Counted from the first letter of the stretch, positions 24,481-32,150 are shown. The stretch is 64,000 nucleotides of DNA from Pseudonocardia sp. 73-21 (GCF_001899645.1 NZ_MKVV01000061.1:1-64000), one strand, 5' to 3'. Notes: generated by a model from the letters alone, not told the origin. Numbers and translations: made by a program.

Positions 24481-25029
24481 GACTTTCTCCTCCTACGACT
24501 TCGATTCCGGGCAGCAGTGGTGATTCACCGGACACTAGGGGGAGCCAATGTCCGAGCGATCTCTGTAGCCCGATGGGAGCCCCGATCGGGCGTCCCACTG
24601 TCGAGTACAACGGGCGGGCAATCGGCATGATCTGCGGCCATGCAGGTGATTACCACCGATCGACGTTGCGTAGTAATCTGCTCCCCGACTGGGCCGTGTA
24701 GGTGACACGTTCGGGTCACACCTCGTCGAGCCCACTCCGATGATCACCGTGCGTCGACCGAACCGGGAGATCGGAGGGAATCCCGGCTCGCCCGACCGCA
24801 CCGCGGCACCCGCAACCGCACCGCATGCCCTGAGCGATCACGACCACGTCCGTGCCGCCACGGACGGGTGCGGGACACGGGGACGTCCCTCCTACTGCCG
24901 GCCGGTGCGGCGAGCACCGCGGACGGCCGGCCCCCGGCCGAGCCAGGTCCGGATCACGGGAGCCCGTGTTCCACCGGTGCTGCGGGGCCGGTGAGGCGGC
25001 CGCCCGGCCGAGGCGAGAAGGCACCACCC
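24481..25029. other. Gene-poor region upstream of the chaplin-like gene and parA
   Basis: About 550 bp with no convincing gene. GC is lower than average in 24600-24720. Immediately upstream of the chaplin-like gene are AGGAGGAG (RBS) and, on the minus strand, a possible -10 TAGTGT at 24532-24537. An imperfect inverted repeat AGGTGAC...GTCACACCT spans about 24700-24722 and could be an operator. The short ORFs in both directions lack codon bias and I reject them. Confidence 0.4.
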
Positions 25030-25290
25030 ATGTCACGTCCCGGTCCTGTCCTCGGCCTCAGCGACACCGCGTCCGCCGCGGAGATCACCCCCGTCGCCGA
25101 GCACCTCGACGCGACCGTCGCCGCGCTCTCGCAGGACATCATCGGCATCGTCCCGACGCTCCTGTCCCGACACCCCGTCCCGACCTCGGGACTCCGCGAC
25201 CCTTCCCGATCGAGCCCGACCTGCCAGCGGGGTGTGTCCGAGGGTGTGGCATCGTTCGCGCTGCGTGATTGCGGGGAAGGAGAACGGTGA
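25030..25290 (+). CDS. Possible small or truncated gene upstream of parA (86 aa)
   Basis: ATG 25030 opens a frame whose first 45 codons show strong G/C third-position bias (GLSDTASAAEITPVAEHLDA, VAALSQDIIGIVPTLL) and a helical character, while the second half loses the bias and is Arg/Ser-rich. It ends with a 4-nt GTGA overlap on the parA start. It could be a real short gene coupled to parA or a gene truncated by a frameshift near 25170. No domain is recognised. Confidence 0.3.
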   Translation: MSRPGPVLGLSDTASAAEITPVAEHLDATVAALSQDIIGIVPTLLSRHPVPTSGLRDPSRSSPTCQRGVSEGVASFALRDCGEGER

Positions 25291-26177
25291 AGGTCGTTTC
25301 GATCATCAACCACAAGGGCGGCGTGGGAAAGACCACGCTCACCGCCAACCTCGGCGCCGGGCTCGCCGCTCGGGGCCACAAGGTCCTGCTGCTCGATCTC
25401 GACGCGCAGGCCAGTCTGACCGTTTCGTTCTTCACCCAGAACGAGTGGACCGACGGCCTGCTGCCGACGAGGACCATCAAGCACTGGTACGACGGCATCG
25501 GCACCGACGACGCCCTCGACAGCCCCGCCCAGCTCGTCGCCTCGCCCCCGCGGGTGCAGGACAAGCTGTCGCGCAGCAAGGGCCACCTCGACATCATCGC
25601 GTCGCACCGCGACCTCTCCGACGTCGAGACGCTGCTGGCCGCGCAGCTGATCAACGACCCGGACCGGTTCCCGGACCTGCACGGCCGGCTGCGCACCGCG
25701 CTCGCCCACAAGTCGCTGGGCGAGTACGACATCGTGCTGATCGACTGCGCGCCCAACTTCGGCCTGATCGCCAAGAACGCGGTGGCCGCGAGCGACATGC
25801 TGCTGATCCCCACGAAGCCGGACTACCTCTCCACCAACGGCATCGACTCCCTGGGGCTGAAGATCCGCTCCTTCACCGAGGAGTTCAACGAGTACGGCGG
25901 GACGCACATCCAGCGTCCCCCGGCCGCCGTCGTGTTCACGATGGTGCAGAGCCACGACGGCCAGCCGATCGAGGCCCAGCGCAGCGTGATCAGCCGCATC
26001 GAGGCGCGTCAGGTGCCCACGTTCAGCACCACCATCCGCGACAGCAAGGCGGTGTACGGCCCCGCCCCCGAGCACGGCGTGCCCGTCATCCTCGGTGGCA
26101 CCGGCCGGGCCGCCACCCGGGAGCTGCGCGACCTCGTGTCCGAGCTGACCGACCACCTCGAGACGATCGCGGCCTGA
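25287..26177 (+). CDS. Orphan ParA-family ATPase
   Basis: A 296-aa Walker-type ATPase. Deviant Walker A INHKGGVGKTTLTANL at about residues 6-21, switch LLDLDAQASLT, Walker B-like VLIDCAPNFGL. The segment VFFTQN...WYDGIG and the late PAPEHGVPVILGGTGRAATRELR are not typical of chromosomal ParA/Soj. GTG 25287 has GGGGAAGGAG 4 nt upstream. No ParB and no parS palindrome (GTTTCACGTGAAAC) is nearby, so it probably positions something other than the chromosome. It is followed 44 bp later by a small partner gene. Confidence 0.9.
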   Translation: MKVVSIINHKGGVGKTTLTANLGAGLAARGHKVLLLDLDAQASLTVSFFTQNEWTDGLLPTRTIKHWYDGIGTDDALDSPAQLVASPPRVQDKLSRSKGHLDIIASHRDLSDVETLLAAQLINDPDRFPDLHGRLRTALAHKSLGEYDIVLIDCAPNFGLIAKNAVAASDMLLIPTKPDYLSTNGIDSLGLKIRSFTEEFNEYGGTHIQRPPAAVVFTMVQSHDGQPIEAQRSVISRIEARQVPTFSTTIRDSKAVYGPAPEHGVPVILGGTGRAATRELRDLVSELTDHLETIAA

Positions 26178-26221
26178 TCAGCGGCTCGTCGGCCCGTTCC
26201 ATCGCCAGGGAGTGCTTTCGC

Positions 26222-26632
26222 GTGACCGACCACCTCGACGCCGCCCGTGACCACGCCACCGCCGTCCTGGACGCGCTGACGCCCGAGCAGGTCGCCGACC
26301 TCGCCTCGGGCCGGGCCCGGCTGGTGTTCCGGCCGGAGCCCGTCGAGCGACGGCGGCGCCCCGCGGCGCCCGAGCCCGCCGCCCGGTCCTCCGACGTGGC
26401 CGGCGCCGTGGAGACGATCAACCAGCTGTCCGACCCGGCGGAGGTGGAGGCCTACCTGCGCCGCCATGACGCCGTGTTCACCGTGCCGCTGCTGAAGGCG
26501 ATCGCCCGGTCCCTGGGCCCGACGGTCCGCACCACGGGCCGCAACAAGACGGAGCTGCGGCGCGACATCGTCGCGGGCACGGCGGGCTACCGCGCCCGCT
26601 CCGCGGCGATGTCCGGTGGCGCCTGGTCCTGA
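26222..26632 (+). CDS. Small protein paired with ParA (136 aa)
   Basis: A 136-aa protein from GTG 26222, 44 bp after parA. Layout: N-terminal helix (LDAARDHATAVLDALTPEQVADLASG), an Arg/Pro-rich middle, then a conserved-looking C-terminal block (PAEVEAYLRRHDAVFTVPLL, then GRNKTELRRDIVAGTAGYRAR) resembling a small SAP/Rho-N-like or nucleic-acid-binding fold. No ParB, HTH or CxxC motif. Its position suggests it is the cargo adaptor or ATPase activator for ParA; this is inference from context. Confidence 0.7.
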   Translation: MTDHLDAARDHATAVLDALTPEQVADLASGRARLVFRPEPVERRRRPAAPEPAARSSDVAGAVETINQLSDPAEVEAYLRRHDAVFTVPLLKAIARSLGPTVRTTGRNKTELRRDIVAGTAGYRARSAAMSGGAWS

Positions 26633-26652
26633 CTCCGGACGTGAGCGCCGGA

Positions 26653-26709
26653 GCGAGCCGCTCCAGATAGTGATGTCAGACCCTGTCATCGTAGCGCGGA
26701 GCGGCTCGC
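26653..26709. terminator. Long hairpin between convergent genes
   Basis: GCGAGCCGCTCC (26653-26664) pairs perfectly with GGAGCGGCTCGC (26698-26709) over a 33-nt loop. It sits between the ParA-partner stop (26632) and the acyl-CoA dehydrogenase stop (26715), so it could terminate both. Confidence 0.5.
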
Positions 26710-26714
26710 GGGCG

Positions 26715-27872
26715 TCAGCCGAAGGCGGGGATGCCGGTGATGGCCCGGCCCATGATCAGGGTGTGGACCTCGTCGGTGCCCTCGTAGGTGCGCACGGCCT
26801 CGAGGTTGTTCGCGTGGCGCATCGGGGCGTGGTCCAGCGTGATGCCGTTGCCGCCCATGACCGTCCGGGCCTGGCGGCAGATGTCGATGGCCTCGCGCAC
26901 GTTGTTCAGCTTGCCGAACGAGATCTGCTCCGGGCTCAGCGTCCCGGCGTCCTTGAGCCGGCCGGTGTGCAGCGCCACGAGCACGCCCTTCTGGATCTCC
27001 AGCACCATGTCCACGAGCTTCTGCTGGGTGAGCTGGAAGCCCGCGATCGGCCGGTCGAACTGGCGGCGCTCCTGCGCATAGGCGAGGGCGGCCTCGTAGG
27101 AGTCGCGGGCGGCACCCATGGCGCCCCACATGATCCCGTAGCGGGCTTCGTCGAGGCAGGTGAACGGGCCCTTCAGCCCGGCGACCTCGGGCAGCACGGC
27201 GTCGGCGGGCACCCGCACCCCGTCGAGCGCGATGTCGCACTGGATCGACGCCCGCATCCCGAGCTTGCCCGTGATCGGGGTGGCGGTGAAGCCGGGCGTG
27301 CTGGTGGGGACGAGGAAGCCACGGACCCGGTCCTCCGCCTTCGCCCAGATCACGGCCACGTCGGCGATGGAGGCCAGCCCGATCCAGCGCTTCGCGCCGT
27401 CGATCACCCACCCGTCACCGTCACGGACGGCGGTGGTCGTCATACGCGCGGGGTCGCTGCCGGCCCCGGGCTCGGTGAGGCCGAAGCAGCCGACCAGCTC
27501 ACCCGCGGCCATGCCCGGCAGCCACTGCTGCTTCTGCTCCTCCGAGCCGAAGGCGTGGATCGCCTTCATCGCCAGCGAGCCCTGCACGCTGACGAACGTA
27601 CGCAGCCCGGAGTCGCCCGCCCCCAGCTCCATCGCGGCGAGCCCGTACTCGACGGCGCTGCGGCCGGCGCACCCGTAGCCGGTCAGGTGCATGCCCAGCA
27701 GGCCCAGCGCGCCCAGATCCTTGACGATCTCGCGCGGGAAGTGCGCGGCCCCGTACCACCCGGCGATGTCCGGCCGGATCCGCTCGTCGACGAACGCGCG
27801 GACACGATCGCGCACGGCGAGCTCGTCGGCGGACAGGAGGCTGTCGAGGTCCAGGTAGTCGCGCGGATTCAC
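26715..27872 (-). CDS. Acyl-CoA dehydrogenase, glutaryl-CoA-dehydrogenase-like
   Basis: A 385-aa FAD enzyme. Flavin and substrate motifs: CFGLTEPGAGSDP and AKRWIGLAS in the mid-domain, RRQFDRPIAGFQLTQQKL, and the catalytic base E364 in RTYEGTDEVHTLIMGR, the position used by glutaryl-CoA and short-chain dehydrogenases. It may oxidatively decarboxylate glutaryl-CoA from lysine or aromatic breakdown, although related short-chain substrates fit as well. GTG 27872. The DUF1684 gene lies 36 bp upstream on the same strand, a likely two-gene operon. Confidence 0.9.
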   Translation of the reverse strand: MNPRDYLDLDSLLSADELAVRDRVRAFVDERIRPDIAGWYGAAHFPREIVKDLGALGLLGMHLTGYGCAGRSAVEYGLAAMELGAGDSGLRTFVSVQGSLAMKAIHAFGSEEQKQQWLPGMAAGELVGCFGLTEPGAGSDPARMTTTAVRDGDGWVIDGAKRWIGLASIADVAVIWAKAEDRVRGFLVPTSTPGFTATPITGKLGMRASIQCDIALDGVRVPADAVLPEVAGLKGPFTCLDEARYGIMWGAMGAARDSYEAALAYAQERRQFDRPIAGFQLTQQKLVDMVLEIQKGVLVALHTGRLKDAGTLSPEQISFGKLNNVREAIDICRQARTVMGGNGITLDHAPMRHANNLEAVRTYEGTDEVHTLIMGRAITGIPAFG

Positions 27873-27908
27873 GAGGGCGGGCTACCCGCTTCCGGCGACG
27901 GCCAAGCC

Positions 27909-28724
27909 TCAGTGGTCGGGGCGCAGCGGGCTCTTCTCACCGGCCTCGACCGCCACGTCCAGGGTGTTCCCCTCGGGCGGCAGCGGGCAGGTGGCGTAGT
28001 CGGTGAACGCGCACGGCAGGTTCGTCAGCCGGTTGAGGTCCACGATGACGCAGCCGTCGTCCGTGGGGTCCCCGGTGCGCACGGAACGCCCGCCCGGGTA
28101 GGTGGAGTGGCCGTTGGTGGCGTCGCGGAAGTGCAGGTTCAGCCCGCCCTGCTTGCCCGGCATCGCGACGAGCGCGCGCTCCTCGCCGTCGAGCTCGAAG
28201 CGGACGACGCCGACGGCGGTGAGGTGGTGCTCCAGGCCGTCCACCACGGCGCCCACCGTGATCGGCTGCGGCTCGGGGTAGGGCTGGAAGCGCCCGTCGA
28301 GCACCCAGCGCTCGTCCACCGGGAACGTCGGCACGCCCGCGAACGCGGTGCGCGTGACCGCCTCGGGGTCGCGGACGCGCAGCGCGTGGGTGTCGGTGCG
28401 GCGCACGACCTCCACGACCTTGTCGCCCACCTCGACGAGCGTGCCGGGCAGCCCGTCGACGGGGTGCAGCGTGACGCTGCCGTCGACGAGCCGGGGCTCG
28501 CGGACGGTGCGCACGGACAGGCCGTCCGCGGCGGCGGCGGTGATCACGGCGCCGTCCGGGGTGGCGCTCCACAGGCCCGGCAGGCCCTCGACGGCGGACG
28601 GCTCGGGCGTGAGCCACTGCAGGTTCGTCAGGCTCAGCCAGCCGTGCGGGGCCCGCAGCTCGTCCTCACGCGCGGCGTGCCAGGCGGCCCAGGAGGTGTG
28701 CAGGTCCGAGATCGTGCTCGTCAT
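27909..28724 (-). CDS. DUF1684 family protein
   Basis: A 271-aa protein. Start chosen at ATG 28724 (GGAG 7 nt upstream); a longer frame begins at 28850. It opens SWAAWHAAREDELRAPHGWL (usual W...R...L..P.GWL motif of DUF1684) and ends in FTDYATCPLPPEGNTLDVAVEAGEK, which is the highly conserved C-terminal block of the family (cATCPLPPxxNxLxxxIxAGEK). The biochemical role is unknown. Shares a strand and probable transcript with the acyl-CoA dehydrogenase. Confidence 0.9.
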   Translation of the reverse strand: MTSTISDLHTSWAAWHAAREDELRAPHGWLSLTNLQWLTPEPSAVEGLPGLWSATPDGAVITAAAADGLSVRTVREPRLVDGSVTLHPVDGLPGTLVEVGDKVVEVVRRTDTHALRVRDPEAVTRTAFAGVPTFPVDERWVLDGRFQPYPEPQPITVGAVVDGLEHHLTAVGVVRFELDGEERALVAMPGKQGGLNLHFRDATNGHSTYPGGRSVRTGDPTDDGCVIVDLNRLTNLPCAFTDYATCPLPPEGNTLDVAVEAGEKSPLRPDH

Positions 28725-29005
28725 GTCTGCTCCAACGTCCGTGAGGGTGGGATTCATGCCGCCCACCGCCGTGCGGCTCCAGGCGTACCGCCGGGCCGAT
28801 GCTGCCGATCGCGTCCCCCTCACCGGCCTGCAGGCTGTCCGCCCGCACACCCGACTCGGGCACCCGCCCTGGCGCTCCCCCTGGTGCCGCGGCGTCGTCG
28901 AGCCAGGGTTCCCCCCGCGCTCCTGATGATCAGTCGAACAACGCTACGTACGGAATGCCGTGCGTTCAACCGTTCGGGGAGAATTGTGTTCCGCGCCGCC
29001 CCGGG
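28725..29005. other. Intergenic region upstream of the sulfur genes
   Basis: 281 bp between the divergent DUF1684 gene and the sfnG leader promoter. The codon bias seen in neighbours is absent and no gene is supported. The right side (28930-29005) is AT-richer than average, consistent with a promoter-proximal zone. I see no further structure. Confidence 0.4.
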
Positions 29006-29035
29006 TTGACAGAACGGTTGACCTTCGCGCATTCT
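29006..29035 (+). promoter_or_regulatory. Promoter of the sfnG leader transcript
   Basis: A perfect -35 TTGACA (29006-29011) and, 18 nt on, a -10 like CATTCT (29030-29035). The expected +1 falls at about 29042-29043, exactly on the GTG of the leader peptide ORF, so the mRNA is probably leaderless. The spacing supports this, although the -10 matches only half of the consensus. Confidence 0.5.
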
Positions 29036-29042
29036 CGATCGC

Positions 29043-29114
29043 GTGTGCGCACCGGAGTTCAGTTGTCGACGTCATGTCGACCTGCTCCGTGTCTGCTCGG
29101 CTGCCTGTCGCTGA
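29043..29114 (+). CDS. Cysteine-containing leader peptide upstream of sfnG (23 aa)
   Basis: A 23-codon ORF from GTG 29043, ending RRHVDLLRVCSAACR then TGA. It contains four cysteines (residues 2, 8, 18 and 22). The RRHVDLLR...CR* ending is the signature of the putative leader peptides found before sulfur-assimilation genes in actinobacteria, where ribosome stalling at Cys codons under cysteine shortage is thought to control the downstream gene. The start coincides with the predicted transcription start, so it is likely leaderless. It lies 69 bp before sfnG. A related but different peptide precedes the next sulfur gene. Confidence 0.75.
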   Translation: MCAPEFSCRRHVDLLRVCSAACR

Positions 29115-29183
29115 CCAGCACGTTCTCCTGAGCCCGGCAAATGTCCGCTCATTTCTTCTGACTTTCCCAGGAAAGGCATCACT

Positions 29184-30320
29184 GTGCCCGAAACCCTTGC
29201 CCACGAGCCGCTGAAATTCGCGTACTGGGTGCCCAACGTCAGCGGCGGGCTCGTCACCAGCACCATCGAGCAGCGCACCGACTGGGGCTACGACTACAAC
29301 AAGGAGCTCGCCCGGACAGCCGAGAACAACGGCTTCGACTACGCCCTGAGCCAGGTCCGCTACATGGCGAGCTACGGCGCCGACCATCAGCACGAGTCCA
29401 CGAGCTTCTCACTCGCGCTGCTGCTGGCCACCGAGCGGCTCAAGGTCATCGCGGCCGTGCACCCCGGCCTCTGGCAGCCGGCCGTGCTCGCCAAGTGGGT
29501 CGCCACCGCCGACCACCTGTCCCAGGGCCGCATCGCCGTCAACGTCGTGAGCGGCTGGCTGAAGGCCGAGTTCGCCGCGCTGGGCGAGCCGTGGCTCGAG
29601 CACGACGAGCGCTACCGCCGCAGCGCCGAGTTCATCCAGGTGCTCCGCGAGATCTGGACACCGGAGAACCCCGAGGTCGGCGCGAACTTCAACGGCGACT
29701 TCTACCGGATCCACGACTACGATCTGAAGCCCAAGCCCGTCGACGTCCCGGGCCGGGCGCACCCGGAGATCTTCCAGGGCGGCAACTCCAGCGCGGCCCG
29801 CGCCAACGGCGGCCGGGTCTCGGACTGGTACTTCTCCAACGGCAAGGACTACGACGGCTTCTCCGAGCAGGTCACCGAGGTGCTCCAGCACGCGAGGGAC
29901 GCCGGCCGGGCCACCCCGCCGAGGTTCGGCCTCAACGGCTTCATGATCGCCCGCGACACCGAGAAGGAGGCCCGCGAGACCCTGCGCGAGATCATCGCCA
30001 AGGCCAACAAGCCGGCCGTCGAGGGCTTCCGCGACGCTGTGCAGCAGGCCGGGGCCTCCACGGGCAACAAGCAGGGCATGTGGGCGGACTCCTCGTTCGA
30101 GGACCTCGTCCAGTACAACGACGGCTTCCGCACCCGGCTGATCGGCACGCCGGAGCAGATCGCCGACCGCGCCATCGAGTACAAGCGCCGCGGCGCCGAC
30201 CTGCTGCTCCTGGGCTACCTGCACTTCCAGGAGGAGGTCGAGCACTTCGGCAAGGCCGTGCTGCCGATCATCCGGGAGAAGGAGGCGGAGCTCTCCGAGC
30301 GCGAGCCCGCCCTGGTCTGA
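29184..30320 (+). CDS. sfnG: SfnG-like FMNH2-dependent dimethylsulfone monooxygenase
   Basis: A 378-aa LLM-class flavin monooxygenase. It closely follows the SfnG pattern: FAYWVPNVSGGLV at residues 12-24, IEQRTDWGYDYN, YALSQVRYMASYGADHQHES, RIAVNVVSGW and PWLEHDERYRRS, all diagnostic of dimethylsulfone monooxygenase, which releases methanesulfinate for sulfur scavenging. GTG 29184 follows AGGAAAGG. The upstream leader peptide and downstream DszC/SfnC-like gene support a role in organosulfur use during sulfate limitation. It needs a separate NAD(P)H:FMN reductase, not encoded here. Confidence 0.92.
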   Translation: MPETLAHEPLKFAYWVPNVSGGLVTSTIEQRTDWGYDYNKELARTAENNGFDYALSQVRYMASYGADHQHESTSFSLALLLATERLKVIAAVHPGLWQPAVLAKWVATADHLSQGRIAVNVVSGWLKAEFAALGEPWLEHDERYRRSAEFIQVLREIWTPENPEVGANFNGDFYRIHDYDLKPKPVDVPGRAHPEIFQGGNSSAARANGGRVSDWYFSNGKDYDGFSEQVTEVLQHARDAGRATPPRFGLNGFMIARDTEKEARETLREIIAKANKPAVEGFRDAVQQAGASTGNKQGMWADSSFEDLVQYNDGFRTRLIGTPEQIADRAIEYKRRGADLLLLGYLHFQEEVEHFGKAVLPIIREKEAELSEREPALV

Positions 30321-30340
30321 GAGCTGCCGCTGGCGCGGCC

Positions 30341-30382
30341 CGTGCGCGGATAACAGTGTTCCCGCCCTGATATCCGCGCACG
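30341..30382. terminator. GTGCGCGGA palindromic element, copy 1 (after sfnG)
   Basis: A perfect 12-bp stem: CGTGCGCGGATA (30341-30352) with TATCCGCGCACG (30371-30382), loop of 18 nt starting ACAGTG. It lies 20 bp after the sfnG stop. The same core recurs at 44512-44553 after another gene, so this is a dispersed element that probably acts as a terminator. Confidence 0.7.
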
Positions 30383-30405
30383 ACCGTGCGACGAAGGAGC
30401 GCAGG

Positions 30406-30477
30406 TTGTACCCGAAGTCCTTCACGCGGCGACGTCACGTCGACCTCGCACGCGCGGTGACCACCGCCTGTCGGTGA
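30406..30477 (+). CDS. Arginine/cysteine leader peptide upstream of the DszC/SfnC-like gene (23 aa)
   Basis: A 23-codon ORF from TTG 30406 with AAGGAG 6 nt upstream, ending TRRRHVDLARAVTTACR then TGA. It shares the RRHVDL...ACR* ending with the sfnG leader but has one cysteine, not four, and uses a Shine-Dalgarno instead of a leaderless start. It lies 84 bp before the flavoprotein gene. The same family signature before two neighbouring sulfur genes makes chance very unlikely. Proposed role: a sensor of Cys-tRNA or sulfur status controlling the downstream gene. Confidence 0.75.
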   Translation: MYPKSFTRRRHVDLARAVTTACR

Positions 30478-30561
30478 CCCGGTCGGTCCCATCCGGGCCC
30501 GCACGCCCACGCGTGCGAGGCCCCTGTCGTCCTGCCCGGAACACACCGAGAGGTACCAGAC

Positions 30562-31809
30562 GTGACCACGCTCGAGAACCGCCCCACCGCCGCCCCCGAC
30601 CGGGCGGCCCACGATTTCTCGGCCCAGCCCACCCCCGACTCCCCCGAGACCTGGCTGGCCCGGGCCCGCGAGGTGCGCGAGATCCTCGCCTCCGACGCCG
30701 CCGCCCGCGACAAGGCCGCGGAGACCCCGTTCGCCGAGGTCGCCCTGCTCAAGGACTCCGGCCTCGTCACGCTGCTCGGCCCGACCGCCGAGGGCGGCGC
30801 CGGGCAGGAGTGGCCGCTCGCCTACCGGGTGGTCCGCGAGATCGCCGCGGGTGACGGCTCCATCGGCCAGCTGCTCGGCTACCACTACCTGTGGTTCTGG
30901 GCCGCCCGGCTCGTCGGCACGAAGGAGCAGATCGCGGCCGTCGAGGCCGACGCGACCCGCAACAGGTGGTTCTTCGGCGGCGCGGTCAACCCGCGCGACG
31001 CCGACGTCCAGATCCGCGACGAGGGAGACCACATCGTCTACTCCGGACGCAAGACGTTCTCCACCGGCAGCAAGGTCTCCGACGTGACCGTGCTGGAGGG
31101 GGTCCTCACCGGGACCGACACGCACATCTTCGCGATCGTCCCCAGCGACCAGCCGGGCATCACGTTCCACGACGACTGGGACACCATCGGCCAGCGGCTC
31201 ACCGAGAGCGGCAGCGTCACGATCGCCGATGTGCAGGTGCCGTGGGAGGCGGCGGCGGGCTTCGCCGACAGGACGTTCCAGCCGCGCGTCTACAACACCC
31301 TCAACGTGCCCACCATCCAGCTGGTGTTCGTCGGCTTCTACCTGGGCATCGCGCGCGGCGCCCTGGAGACCGCCGCCGAGTACACCCGCACGCAGACCCG
31401 CCCGTGGCTGCACGGCGGGCAGGAGCGGGCCGTCGACGAGCCCTACCAGCTCGACCTCTACGGCGACCTCGCGTCCAAGCTGTGGGCCGTCGAGGCACTG
31501 GCCGACCAGGTCGCCGCGGAGGGTCTCGCGATCCACCGCGACGCCTGGAACGTGACCGAGCAGCAGCGCGGTGAGCACGAGGTGCGCGTCGCCGCGGTGA
31601 AGGCCCGGGCCACCGACGTCTCGCTGGAGATCACCAGCAGCATCTTCGAGGGCCTCGGCGCGCGGGCCACCGCGGCCGCGCTCGGGTTCGACCGCTTCTG
31701 GCGCAACGTCCGCACGCACACGCTGCACGACCCGGTGGCCTACAAGCGCCGCGAGGTCGGGGCGTTCCTGCTGCGCGACGAGCTGCCCGAGCCCACCTGG
31801 TACTCCTGA
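30562..31809 (+). CDS. Acyl-CoA-dehydrogenase-fold flavin monooxygenase, SfnC/DszC family
   Basis: A 415-aa flavoprotein with the acyl-CoA dehydrogenase fold. The motifs GDGSIGQLLGYHYLW, NPRDADVQI, YSGRKTFSTGS and TRPWL, and a C-terminal HDPVAYKRREVGAFLL, match DszC/SfnC-type enzymes that use reduced flavin to attack organosulfur compounds; the ACAD catalytic Glu motif is absent. GTG 30562 has GAGAGG about 9 nt upstream. It is preceded by its own leader peptide and followed by a terminator, so it has a separate control point from sfnG. The exact substrate (a dialkylsulfone or related compound) is not certain. Confidence 0.88.
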   Translation: MTTLENRPTAAPDRAAHDFSAQPTPDSPETWLARAREVREILASDAAARDKAAETPFAEVALLKDSGLVTLLGPTAEGGAGQEWPLAYRVVREIAAGDGSIGQLLGYHYLWFWAARLVGTKEQIAAVEADATRNRWFFGGAVNPRDADVQIRDEGDHIVYSGRKTFSTGSKVSDVTVLEGVLTGTDTHIFAIVPSDQPGITFHDDWDTIGQRLTESGSVTIADVQVPWEAAAGFADRTFQPRVYNTLNVPTIQLVFVGFYLGIARGALETAAEYTRTQTRPWLHGGQERAVDEPYQLDLYGDLASKLWAVEALADQVAAEGLAIHRDAWNVTEQQRGEHEVRVAAVKARATDVSLEITSSIFEGLGARATAAALGFDRFWRNVRTHTLHDPVAYKRREVGAFLLRDELPEPTWYS

Positions 31810-31826
31810 TCCGACCGACACGAGAC

Positions 31827-31857
31827 CGGCCCCCGTCACGCCGTCCGGCGGGGGCCG
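31827..31857 (+). terminator. Terminator hairpin after the SfnC/DszC-like gene
   Basis: CGGCCCCCG (31827-31835) pairs with CGGGGGCCG (31849-31857), loop 13 nt, starting 17 bp past the stop at 31809. G/C-rich, no T-tract. Confidence 0.65.
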
Positions 31858-31894
31858 TGTCGGTCGGTAGCACCCTGGGCAAGGAGCCGAAGCC

Positions 31895-32092
31895 CACGAA
31901 CGCGACGGCCGCGACCAGCGAGATCCACCCCGTGGGCAGGCCCGCACCGAGGCCGTGGCCGCCGCCGACGGGGATCAGGCGCACCACGGCCGCGGCGAAG
32001 GTCGGCGCCACGAGCTCGGACCTGTCGCCCAGCTCGGGGACGAACACCACCGCGGTGCTGACGGCGAGCGCCAGGCGGCCGGGCAGCGCCGG
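31895..32092 (-). pseudogene. Remnant of a TMEM165/GDT1-family (Mn2+ exporter-like) gene
   Basis: The minus strand encodes LAVSTAVVFVPELGDRSELV followed by APTFAA, which is the conserved ELGDKSQL...TFA motif of the first UPF0016/GDT1 repeat. After a deletion it continues LPTGWISLVAAVAFVGFG, the end of the first half. The whole second half, with its own ExGD motif, is missing. In the intact family both halves are needed to build the transport path, so this is a dead gene. A yybP-ykoY-like aptamer half lies just upstream. Confidence 0.7.
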
Positions 32093-32094
32093 GG

Positions 32095-32150
32095 GCGCCA
32101 GTGTGTCGACCGGGACGCCTGCGGGCTACTCCCCTTCGCAGGTGTGACGT
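32095..32150 (-). promoter_or_regulatory. Partial yybP-ykoY-like (Mn2+) riboswitch
   Basis: The minus strand shows CCTGCG-AAGGGGAGTAGC-CCGCAGG, i.e. a stem capped by the invariant GGGGAGTAG loop, then GGTCGACACACTGG, which resembles the conserved second loop (usual ATCAACATACTGG). These are the 5' features of the Mn2+-sensing yybP-ykoY aptamer. The 3' closing strand is not seen before the pseudogene starts, so the switch appears truncated along with its GDT1-type target gene, a pairing common in actinobacteria. Confidence 0.6.

Noticed and set aside
24525..24994. Short ORFs in the gap between the chaplin-like gene and parA
   Set aside because: No codon bias, no Shine-Dalgarno, no recognisable domain; overlapping in several frames.
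25030..26632. parABS partition locus
   Set aside because: No ParB-like HTH protein and no GTTTCACGTGAAAC-type parS palindrome is present near this ParA.
28725..29183. SAM or S-box riboswitch upstream of sfnG
   Set aside because: No kink-turn or SAM-I/SAM-IV core is visible; the leader region is explained by the 23-codon leader peptide.
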